Below the pieces are notes generated by a model. It saw nothing but the letters and a program-made list of their open reading frames with translations, was not told where the DNA came from and did no database searches. Shown piece by piece: positions 1-4,812 of a stretch of DNA of 6,223 nucleotides. Location: positions 1-6,223 of the forward strand of contig SKJM01000356.1 in the NCBI GenBank assembly GCA_007122045.1, given 5' to 3'. The translations under genes and the position numbers were made by a program. The DNA is from Planctomycetales bacterium. GTDB lineage: Bacteria > Planctomycetota > Planctomycetia > Pirellulales > Thermoguttaceae. Each line of letters begins with the position of its first letter. Position 1 is the first letter of the stretch.

Positions 1-604
1 AGACCCGCGGCAGGGCGAAATCCCAGACGGTGAGGACGACGGGGATTTCGACCGGTTGCCGCCCCTCGGCCACCACGCGGTACACCCCGCGGTATTCGCC
101 TGCCTGCGCCTCCGGGGGGACATGGATGTCAACCCAGAAACCGTGGGTTTCGTTCGCCGGCAGGTCGAAGGGCATGGCGGCGAACCGGGCGCCGGCAAGC
201 GGCTCGCAGGTAAGTGGATGCCGCACGGGGATGAGCGGATCCGGGTACCAGCCCGGCTCGAAGTCCACGTTGCGGTGCGTGCCGACGTCGAGGTGCAGTT
301 GGTGCGCGCGGTAGAGGCGGGCGTCCTCGCCGCGCAGGACCGCGCCGTCCGGACCGGTCAGGCCGGCGGGGAAGATTTGCACTCCCGGCACCGACCCGTC
401 GCCGCGCATCAGCACCTGGAAGCTCTGCCACCCGTTCCGCGCGGCGGCGAGTCGGACTTGAAGGCCCTTCGCCGGAGGGGTGCCTCGCAATACCCTTGTG
501 GTTTCCGTGGTGGTCCATACATGCCAGTCTGCGCGGGCCGTGCCCGGCGTTGGCAAGCTCATACCCCACACGGCAAGCCATAGGAGAGGTCGGAAGTCCT
601 TCAT
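1..604 (-). CDS. Secreted GH123/DUF4091-like protein, N-terminal part (runs off left edge)
   Basis: The ATG is at 604-602 on the minus strand, and 201 codons stay open to the window edge, so the C-terminal catalytic part lies outside. Residues 1-25 form a signal peptide: a hydrophobic stretch from about residue 7, ending in ARA before D26, so the protein is exported. What follows resembles the beta-sandwich N-terminal domain found ahead of GH123 / DUF4091 glycoside-hydrolase-like barrels. The cues are ARNGWQSFQV (55-64, family pattern ARNE-E--Q-V), WYPDPLIP (119-126), FWVDIHVPPEAQAGEYRG (156-173) and VVLTVWDFALP (189-199). Known GH123 members are beta-N-acetylgalactosaminidases, but many planctomycete members are uncharacterised and the active site is not visible here, so the substrate cannot be named. 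The Shine-Dalgarno is GGGGGGTG (619-612), 7 nt before the ATG, and it lies in the last unit of the tandem repeat array. The gene diverges from the DUF1080 pair. Confidence 0.75.
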   Translation of the reverse strand, partial: MKDFRPLLWLAVWGMSLPTPGTARADWHVWTTTETTRVLRGTPPAKGLQVRLAAARNGWQSFQVLMRGDGSVPGVQIFPAGLTGPDGAVLRGEDARLYRAHQLHLDVGTHRNVDFEPGWYPDPLIPVRHPLTCEPLAGARFAAMPFDLPANETHGFWVDIHVPPEAQAGEYRGVYRVVAEGRQPVEIPVVLTVWDFALPRV

Positions 605-613
605 CGCACAACA

Positions 614-896
614 CCCCCCAATGTAGCAGGCACACGCCGCTGTGCCGTCCCCCCAATGTAGCAGGCACACGCCGTTGTGCCGTCCCCCCAATGTAGCAGG
701 CACACGCCGCTGCGCCGACCCCCAATGTAGCAGGCACACGCCGTTGCGCCGTACCCCCCAATGTAGTAGGCACGCGCCGTTGTGCCGACCCCCAATGTAG
801 CAGGCACACGCCGTTGTGCCGACCCCCAATGTAGTAGGCACACGCCGTTGCGCCGTACCCCCCAATGCAGTAGGCACACGCCGTTGTGCCGTCCCC
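614..896. repeat. Tandem array of eight 34-36 bp REP-like hairpin units
   Basis: Eight head-to-tail copies, with AATG starting at 620, 655, 690, 724, 760, 794, 828 and 864 (spacings 35, 35, 34, 36, 34, 34, 36). Each unit on the plus strand is a C tract of 5-6, then AATGTAG, then CA or TA, then the palindrome GGCACACGCCGTTGTGCC (6 bp stem GGCACA/TGTGCC, 6 nt loop), then CCGT or CCGA. Seven of eight carry GTAG; the last has GCAG. All differences are transitions or 1-2 nt length changes in the C tract. There are no unique spacers, so this is not CRISPR. GTAG placed just 5' of a hairpin is the layout of REP elements handled by RAYT (TnpA-REP) transposases, but no RAYT gene is in the window. The array fills the leader of the GH123-like gene. 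Peptides read through it are artefacts. Confidence 0.93.
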
Positions 897-940
897 GGCC
901 AGCCGATCGACCGCCGCGCCGCGAAAAGCCGGCCACCGAA

Positions 941-946
941 ATTCTA
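941..946 (-). promoter_or_regulatory. Possible -10 box for the GH123-like gene
   Basis: Read on the minus strand this is TAGAAT, five of six matches to TATAAT. I see no convincing -35 box at 16-18 nt upstream. If used, transcription would start near 934 and the leader would be about 330 nt and contain all eight repeat hairpins. A start within or after the array is equally possible. Confidence 0.25.
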
Positions 947-968
947 GCTTATGCCTTGCCCCAACCGC

Positions 969-997
969 TTGCACACCCCATTCGCCCTGTCTATACT
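969..997 (+). promoter_or_regulatory. Sigma-70-type promoter of the DUF1080 pair
   Basis: TTGCAC (969-974) and TATACT (992-997) are separated by exactly 17 nt. The -10 matches five of six consensus bases; the -35 keeps only TTG. Transcription would start near 1004, giving a leader of about 64 nt before the GTG at 1068. Its location directly upstream of the first gene of a two-gene unit supports it. Confidence 0.5.
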
Positions 998-1067
998 GGT
1001 AACACCCTTCCGAATTGAGGACCTGCCGTTTCTGTATCCGAATCCTTCCCCGCATTGGAGTCCCACC

Positions 1068-1772
1068 GTGCAACGACACTATCTGATTCGCATTTCCGTG
1101 TTGATTCTTGCGGCCCTTTTGGGCTGGTTGACCGCGGTGACATTCGCGCGGGCCGACGAGCCGGAGTTCACCAGGCTGCTCACCGAGCAGCGTCCTGACG
1201 GCGAGTTTCCCGGGTGGCGGTCGTTCCACGACGCGCCGGACACCCGCACCCGCGACGTGTGGGCGCTTGGCGACGACGGCGTGCTGCGATGCAAAGGGAA
1301 GCCGCTCGGTTACTTGTACACCGAGGAGGATTACACGAACTTTGTCTTGAAGCTCGAGTGGCGCTGGCCGCCGGGTGGCGAGGCCGGCGCCGGCGGTGTG
1401 CTGGTACGCACGACGGGGCTCCACCGCATTTGGCCCCGGAGCCTCGAAGCGCAGATCAACACGGGCGATGCCGGCGATTTTTGGGGGCTGTACGGCTACC
1501 GCCTGGAAGGCCCCGCCGAGCGGACGCAAACCCTGGAGCACCCGCAGTTCGGCAAGCTCATCAACGTGGAAAAAGTTGCCGACGTGGAGCGGCCGGTCGG
1601 CGAGTGGAACCAGTATGAGATTCGCGTGGAGGGCGACACGGTCACGCTCACGCTGAACGGCCGCGAAGTGAACCGGGCGACCGGCTGCGACGTGGTGGCC
1701 GGCAAAATTGCGATTACCGCGGAAGGCGATCCCATTGAGTTCAGGAATGTTCAACTCCAACCCCTAGACTGA
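1068..1772 (+). CDS. Secreted DUF1080 protein, divergent copy (first of tandem pair)
   Basis: I chose the GTG at 1068 (234 aa) because GGAG (1057-1060) lies 7 nt upstream and because translation then opens with a clean signal peptide: basic start, hydrophobic 7-25, ARA at 27-29 before D30. The in-frame ATG at 951 lies upstream of the promoter and would bury the signal. The mature protein is a DUF1080 domain (Pfam 3-keto-disaccharide hydrolase; concanavalin/laminarinase-like beta-sandwich), with GYLYTEEDYTNF (81-92), LEWRWP (96-101), GGVLVR (109-114), EAQIN..DAGDFW (127-139) and GEWNQYEIRV...LNGREVNRA (178-204). The usual first-strand FNG-(x)3-GW motif is replaced by LLTEQRPDGEFPGW (37-50). 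By hand alignment roughly 45% of about 170 positions match the next gene, so they are paralogues. It probably acts on or binds carbohydrates outside the cytoplasm; the substrate is unknown. Only 12 nt separate it from the second copy. Confidence 0.85.
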   Translation: MQRHYLIRISVLILAALLGWLTAVTFARADEPEFTRLLTEQRPDGEFPGWRSFHDAPDTRTRDVWALGDDGVLRCKGKPLGYLYTEEDYTNFVLKLEWRWPPGGEAGAGGVLVRTTGLHRIWPRSLEAQINTGDAGDFWGLYGYRLEGPAERTQTLEHPQFGKLINVEKVADVERPVGEWNQYEIRVEGDTVTLTLNGREVNRATGCDVVAGKIAITAEGDPIEFRNVQLQPLD

Positions 1773-1784
1773 GGAGAGTGCACC

Positions 1785-2462
1785 ATGTTTCGAGTTGCCA
1801 AGGTGTTGTTGACCGGATTGTTCCTTGCCGCTGCCTTGACGGCCGCGGCCGACGAACCGGAGCGCGCCGAGCCCATCCGGTTGTTCAACGGCGAGAACCT
1901 GGACGGCTGGCAGTATCACCTCGTCGATCCCGACGTGAAGATGGAAGACGTATGGAGCGTCGAGGACGGCATTCTGGTGTGCCGGGGCGAGCCGTGGGGC
2001 TACCTGCATACCGAGGAGAAGTTCACGAATTTCCGGCTGATTGTCGAATGGCGATGGCCTGACGAGCCCGGCAACAGCGGCGTGCTGATGCGGCTGACCG
2101 GCGATCCGCCCTCGTTCCTCGCCCGGTGCGTCGAGGCCCAACTCCAACACGGCAACGCCGGCGACATTTGGGCCTTCTACGGGTTCGAGGTGGCCGGAGC
2201 CAAGGAGCGCTTTGTCGACGTCGAACACGACGTGCTCGGCAGACTGAAGGGCGTGCGGAAGATCCAGGACGCCGAGAAACCCGCCGGCGAGTGGAACCGG
2301 TACGTCATCACGCTCCGCGGCGACCGGCTCCGGCTGGTCGTCAACGGCGAGGTGGTCAACCGGGCCTGGGGCCTCACCGTCGAGCCCGGAACCATCGGCT
2401 TGCAGTCGGAAGGCGGCGAGATCCACTTCCGCCGAGTCGACCTGATCCCGCTGGACGAGTAG
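1785..2462 (+). CDS. Secreted DUF1080 (3-keto-disaccharide hydrolase family) protein, second of tandem pair
   Basis: 225 aa from an ATG preceded by GGAGAG (1773-1778), which starts directly after the upstream stop codon, so the two genes are almost certainly cotranscribed and perhaps translationally coupled. The signal peptide covers residues 1-22 (hydrophobic 7-20, TAAA before D23). The domain is canonical DUF1080: LFNGENLDGW (33-42), VWSVEDGILVCRG (56-68), GYLHTEEKFTNFRL (72-85), EWRWP (88-92), NSGVLMR (97-103), VEAQLQHGNAGDIW (116-129), GEWNRYVITL (168-177), VVNGEVVNRA (185-194), and the closing strand ending DLIPLDE. Family members are exported in planctomycetes and related phyla; characterised ones act on 3-keto-glycosides or bind glycans. 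The specific substrate cannot be read from sequence. A role with the divergent GH123-like protein in polysaccharide use is inferred from proximity and shared export. Confidence 0.9.
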   Translation: MFRVAKVLLTGLFLAAALTAAADEPERAEPIRLFNGENLDGWQYHLVDPDVKMEDVWSVEDGILVCRGEPWGYLHTEEKFTNFRLIVEWRWPDEPGNSGVLMRLTGDPPSFLARCVEAQLQHGNAGDIWAFYGFEVAGAKERFVDVEHDVLGRLKGVRKIQDAEKPAGEWNRYVITLRGDRLRLVVNGEVVNRAWGLTVEPGTIGLQSEGGEIHFRRVDLIPLDE

Positions 2463-2477
2463 CGGCATAGAACCAGG

Positions 2478-2491
2478 GGGCGGCCCCGCCC
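2478..2491 (+). terminator. GC-rich hairpin after the DUF1080 pair, possible terminator
   Basis: GGGCG (2478-2482), loop GCCC, CGCCC (2487-2491): a 5 bp all-GC stem, 15 nt after the second DUF1080 stop. No T tract follows, so it is a weak candidate for intrinsic termination; it may only protect the 3' end. Confidence 0.3.
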
Positions 2492-2519
2492 TCGTGCGGG
2501 ACCGCTCTCACCGAACGCT

Positions 2520-2536
2520 CGCGGGTTACGCCTGCG
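2520..2536. repeat. Short palindrome, possibly a dispersed planctomycete repeat
   Basis: CGCGGG (2520-2525), loop TTACG, CCTGCG (2531-2536) pairs over 6 bp with one G-T wobble. Together with the flanking CACCGAACGCT it recalls the GCGGGTTACGCCCGCGG-type repeats I remember scattered in planctomycete intergenic DNA. Only one copy is visible here, so its dispersed nature is from memory. Confidence 0.35.
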
Positions 2537-2584
2537 GCGCGGGGACGGGGTGCGTCCGCAGTGCGCCCTTTCGGGTGCCCGGGC

Positions 2585-2604
2585 AAGACCAGACTTCGGG
2601 TCTT
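2585..2604 (+). terminator. Hairpin AAGACC/GGTCTT, possible weak terminator
   Basis: A perfect 6 bp stem, AAGACC (2585-2590) and GGTCTT (2599-2604), with an 8 nt loop AGACTTCG. A T tract is nearly absent (one T, then CATGTT). It lies about 120 nt after the DUF1080 pair and just before the truncated zinc-ribbon start. It could end the DUF1080 transcript, or on the other strand the coaD transcript. Confidence 0.3.
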
Positions 2605-2763
2605 TCATGTTCTCCGAGTCGGAGGTGTCCCGACATGCTCACCTGTCCACGCTGCCGCAAGCGTTTGACGCGGGCGACGACCCGGGCGGGAGTTGTAGGT
2701 GAGCTGCAACCGCTCACTGGGGGTCATTCGCCGGTAGGTTTCCAGCGTTTCCGGGTGGAGCAT
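2605..2763 (-). pseudogene. 5' remnant of a small gene downstream of coaD
   Basis: The ATG at 2763-2761 lies 18 nt after the coaD stop, with GAGGTG (2775-2770) 6 nt upstream, so it was probably cotranscribed with coaD. The 52-codon frame begins MLHPETLETYRRMTPSERLQ and LTY, which recalls small planctomycete proteins beginning with a similar helical YR-MTP-ERL-L pattern and normally continuing for 60-80 residues. From residue 24 (about 2694 downward) it becomes Arg/Pro-rich, non-homologous sequence antisense to the zinc-ribbon remnant, and stops with TGA at 2607-2605. I infer a truncated gene; expression of a 52-residue peptide cannot be excluded. Confidence 0.5.
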
Positions 2764-2779
2764 GTCGGGCACCTCGCCG
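2621..2779. repeat. Inverted repeat around two facing start codons
   Basis: The plus strand at 2622-2640 reads GAGGTG, T, CCCGACATGCTC. The minus strand from 2775 to 2758 reads GAGGTG, CCCGACATGCTC. The 12 bp core (2629-2640 and 2758-2769) is a perfect inverted match, extended by GAGGTG on one side and by ACC on the other, with single-base indels. Each arm holds the ribosome-binding site and ATG of one of the two truncated genes. Confidence 0.7.
2635..2697 (+). pseudogene. 5' remnant of a zinc-ribbon protein gene
   Basis: The ATG at 2635 has an excellent Shine-Dalgarno, GGAGGTG (2621-2627), 7 nt away. It opens MLTCPRCRKRLTRATTRAGV, the start of a zinc ribbon (CPRC knuckle, then a basic stretch) as seen at the head of several planctomycete rhomboid/TFIIB-type zinc-ribbon proteins. 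In that family a W-x-C-x-x-C second knuckle should follow; here it is absent after V21 (2695-2697). The frame stays open to 3327, but beyond V21 it is only antisense to the facing fragment and to coaD. I read it as a gene whose 3' part has been deleted. The family assignment is from memory; the CPRC and the ribosome-binding site are visible. Confidence 0.5.
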
Positions 2780-2781
2780 GG

Positions 2782-3276
2782 CTATCCCAGTTTCTTCCGC
2801 AGCGCGGCAACCACGTTCTCCGGCAGGAAGCGCCGGAGTTCCTCGTCGCCGGTGACCCACGCAATCTGCTTGATCAGCGAACTGGATACGTGGGCCAATT
2901 CGCCGTCGGCCACCATGAACAGCGTTTCCACCTCCGGGGCGAGGCGGCGGTTGGCCATCATCATGGTCAGCTCCGCCGGGATGTCGGTGATCGGGCGCAC
3001 CCCGCGCACCATTACCCGGGCTCCACAGTTGCGCACGAACTCGACGGCCAAGCCTTCGAACGTGCGGATTTCGATGTGGTCCAGGTGGCAAGTCGCCTCT
3101 CGAATGAGCTTCTCCCGCTCCTCGGCGTCGAACATCGGCCGTTTTTCAATATTGATCCCGATGCCGATCACCAGGCGGTCGAACAGCCGGCTCGCCCGCT
3201 CCATGACGTTGAGGTGGCCCAACGTGATCGGATCGAACGAACCGGGATACACGGCGACGTGCGGAACGGATTGCAT
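2782..3276 (-). CDS. coaD: Phosphopantetheine adenylyltransferase
   Basis: CoaD transfers AMP from ATP to 4'-phosphopantetheine, making dephospho-CoA, the fourth step of coenzyme A synthesis from pantothenate; it is a cytoplasmic, usually hexameric nucleotidyltransferase. At 164 aa it has the normal family length. Visible motifs are YPGSFDP (10-16) followed by the nucleotidyltransferase TLGH signature (18-21, with catalytic H21), KRPMF (45-49), VRGVRPITDIPAE (90-102) and VSSSLIKQIA (130-139), then the conserved end FLPENVVAALRKKLG. I chose the ATG at 3276 because AAGGAG (3287-3282) lies 5 nt upstream and the protein then begins exactly like the family. The longer frame starting at 3453 adds 59 Arg/Pro-rich residues read from the upstream repeat element and is not credible. 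It lies downstream of the aminotransferase on the same strand, but the 216 nt gap with its inverted-repeat element argues for separate transcription. Confidence 0.96.
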   Translation of the reverse strand: MQSVPHVAVYPGSFDPITLGHLNVMERASRLFDRLVIGIGINIEKRPMFDAEEREKLIREATCHLDHIEIRTFEGLAVEFVRNCGARVMVRGVRPITDIPAELTMMMANRRLAPEVETLFMVADGELAHVSSSLIKQIAWVTGDEELRRFLPENVVAALRKKLG

Positions 3277-3315
3277 CGATTCTCCTTGCTGCGGGTCGAG
3301 GGTGTTTTCGCTATT

Positions 3316-3321
3316 CCTATA
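3316..3321 (-). promoter_or_regulatory. Possible -10 box for coaD
   Basis: On the minus strand this reads TATAGG, in the context CCCTATAGGAATAG, four of six matches to TATAAT and about 40 nt before the coaD start codon. No clear -35 box is present; the region upstream is the inverted-repeat element. Confidence 0.2.
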
Positions 3322-3345
3322 GGGTGACGCGGTCGCGTTCGCCTT

Positions 3346-3454
3346 GGTGGGCCGGCGCAAGCCACGTCGGGCTGGTTTGCACGCCGCTTGTCCGGAATTG
3401 CGCCGGGGCGAGCGACCGAAGTCCCACCAGCACCGTGGCTTGCTTGTCACCACC
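3346..3454. repeat. 109 bp MITE-like element with terminal inverted repeats
   Basis: The left end is GGTGG (3346-3350), six bases, then GCAAGCCACG (3357-3366). The right end is its mirror image: CGTGGCTTGC (3434-3443), six bases, then CCACC (3450-3454). Thus 21 nt ends agree at all 5 outer and 10 inner positions with the same 6 nt spacing, around a 67 nt centre. The centre contains a further CCCACCAG (3423-3430). The GGTGGGCCGGCGC...CCACCCTAC style resembles repeats I recall as abundant in Pirellulales genomes. No open frame of its own is credible, so it would be non-autonomous. As RNA it could fold into a long stem that separates the aminotransferase transcript from coaD. Confidence 0.6.
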
Positions 3455-3492
3455 CTACATCGTCATCGATAGTCCGGGTTGTCGGCCCCCTA

Positions 3493-4635
3493 TCATACCG
3501 TTTCGATCGCCTCGATCAAGCGGTCCAGGTCGGCCTCGTTGTTGTAGGCGTGCGGACTGATGCGGAGCCCGCCGCCGCGGCAGCTCAACACCACGCCGCG
3601 CTCGAGGCACCGCCGGCGCACCTGCTGCGGGTCGGCCGCGGGAAGGGTGAACGCCACGATGCTGCTGCGGTGGTGCCCCTCGCGGTTGCTGAGGATCGTA
3701 GCGCCGGCGGCCGTAAGCCGCGCGCACGCCAGATCGGTCAGCTCGAGCACGCGGGCGGCGATGGCCTCGAATCCGTACGACGCGAGAAGCTCCAGGCTGG
3801 CGCCCAGCCCGATCAGGCCGGCACAGTTGGGCGAGCCGCCTTCGTAGCGCTCGGCGGCCGGTTTCAGTTCCAGGTCGATCCGACTGAAGTCGTGCGCGTG
3901 CACCACGCTGTTCCAGCCGACGCCCAGCGCATGCAAGCGGTCGAGGTGCTCCCGCCGGCAGTAGAACAGGGCGGCCCCCTCCGGGCCCAGCAGCCACTTG
4001 TGGCCATCGGCAGCCAGAAAGTCGATGGGCGTGCGGCGGACGTCGAGCGGGAAGACGCCCAGCCCCTGAATGGCGTCGACGAACAGCAAGGCCCCCCGCT
4101 CGTGCACCAGGCGGGCAATCTCGTCGAGGTCGTGCCGCCAGCCGTTGGCATACGCCACCCAGCTTAACGTGACGATGCGGGTGCGGGCGTCGCAGGCATC
4201 GGACAGGCGGTTCAGGTCCAAACTGCCGTCCTCGCCCACCGGCAGGCGGCGGACCTCAACCCCCCGATTGGCGAGATTCATCCACGGATATTGGTTCGAC
4301 GGAAACTCATCGGCCCGGGTCACCACGTTGTCGCCCGTCCGCCAGGGGAATCCCTCAGCCACCAGATTGATCCCGGCGGTCGTATTGCTCACCAGGGCGA
4401 CTTCGCCGGGTTCGGCGCCCATGGATTCGGCCGCCAGCGAGCGGAGGCGCGCGAGCTTACCGGTCCAATCGGTATAATGCACTGCGCCGTTTACGAGGGC
4501 GTCGTCGGCCCACTGCTCGATGGCCACCCGGGCCGGCCCGCTGATAGGCGCCACGGCGGCGTGGTCGAAGTAGGCCCAGCGGTTGGCAATGGGCATTTCG
4601 CCCCGGAAGGTGTCCAGCGGGGTAGCCTTGTTCAT
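3493..4635 (-). CDS. Class V PLP-dependent aminotransferase (cysteine desulfurase / isopenicillin N epimerase-like)
   Basis: A 380 aa fold-type I PLP enzyme, full length. Motifs: YFDHAAVAPIS (22-32) near the N-terminus; SNTTAGIN (83-90) for the cofactor phosphate; ADEFPSNQYPW (108-118); FVDAIQGLG (185-193), where D187 would contact the pyridine nitrogen; AADGHKWLLGPEG (208-220) with K213 as the Schiff-base lysine; YEGGSPN (264-270); and LRISPHAYNNEADLDRL (357-373) with R358 as the likely carboxylate anchor. SufS/CsdA enzymes carry a loop with HCAQ supplying the catalytic cysteine; here the equivalent stretch is short, VVLSCRGGGLRIS (348-360), with C352 only. Cysteine desulfuration is therefore uncertain, and an epimerase, lyase or aminotransferase role is equally possible. 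The ATG at 4635 has only a weak AGGCAG (4646-4641) upstream. It diverges from the small membrane protein gene. Confidence 0.88.
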   Translation of the reverse strand: MNKATPLDTFRGEMPIANRWAYFDHAAVAPISGPARVAIEQWADDALVNGAVHYTDWTGKLARLRSLAAESMGAEPGEVALVSNTTAGINLVAEGFPWRTGDNVVTRADEFPSNQYPWMNLANRGVEVRRLPVGEDGSLDLNRLSDACDARTRIVTLSWVAYANGWRHDLDEIARLVHERGALLFVDAIQGLGVFPLDVRRTPIDFLAADGHKWLLGPEGAALFYCRREHLDRLHALGVGWNSVVHAHDFSRIDLELKPAAERYEGGSPNCAGLIGLGASLELLASYGFEAIAARVLELTDLACARLTAAGATILSNREGHHRSSIVAFTLPAADPQQVRRRCLERGVVLSCRGGGLRISPHAYNNEADLDRLIEAIETV

Positions 4636-4732
4636 GGTTACTGCCTGAATGGGGTGTAGCTCATCGTTTTTTGTGGGGGGTCAGGGAGATGGCCAACGGA
4701 AACATCGGCTCTTCCCTCCATTTTCCGCCGGG

Positions 4733-4761
4733 TAGAGTTCTCATCGGTAGTGAACTATACT
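4733..4761 (+). promoter_or_regulatory. Candidate promoter of the small membrane protein gene
   Basis: TATACT at 4756-4761 matches five of six -10 bases and is identical to the -10 of the DUF1080 pair. At 17 nt upstream lies TAGAGT (4733-4738), only three of six for a -35. The start would be near 4768, giving a leader of about 45 nt. The minus strand of the same place reads TATAGT (4759-4754) and might serve the aminotransferase, but lacks a -35. Confidence 0.4.
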
Positions 4762-4812
4762 AGAGGAGACCCATCCAACGCTCAACCACCGGATTGCTAA
4801 GGAACTTGATTG

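Noticed and set aside
614..896. CRISPR array
   Set aside because: The period is 34-36 bp with no unique spacer between copies, and no cas genes are present.
601..936. Open minus-strand frame of 111 codons with repeating GVCLLHWG / RRVPATLGG peptides
   Set aside because: It is the tandem repeat array read as protein; the frame changes with every 34 or 36 bp unit and there is no ribosome-binding site or known domain.
951..1067. Upstream ATG at 951 as start of the first DUF1080 gene
   Set aside because: It lies before the -35/-10 elements at 969-997, would bury the signal peptide, and lacks a ribosome-binding site.
129..1760. 543-codon minus-strand frame across the array and the first DUF1080 gene
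   Set aside because: It is antisense to a well-supported DUF1080 gene, is Arg/Pro/Gly-rich, and overlaps the real GH123-like gene in another frame.
2494..3327. 277-codon plus-strand frame
   Set aside because: Most of it is antisense to coaD. Only its internal start at 2635 to 2697 looks like a real (truncated) gene start.
3277..3453. 59-residue N-terminal extension of coaD
   Set aside because: It is translated from the MITE-like element, is Arg/Pro-rich, and the ATG at 3276 has a strong Shine-Dalgarno and gives the normal family start.
3388..4167. 259-codon plus-strand frame
   Set aside because: It is the antisense shadow of the class V aminotransferase, a common effect of high GC content.
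4660..4680. T6 and G6 runs in the aminotransferase/small-protein spacer as a terminator or regulatory site
   Set aside because: No hairpin stands before the T run, both flanking genes point away from the spacer, and I find no second copy of the motif.
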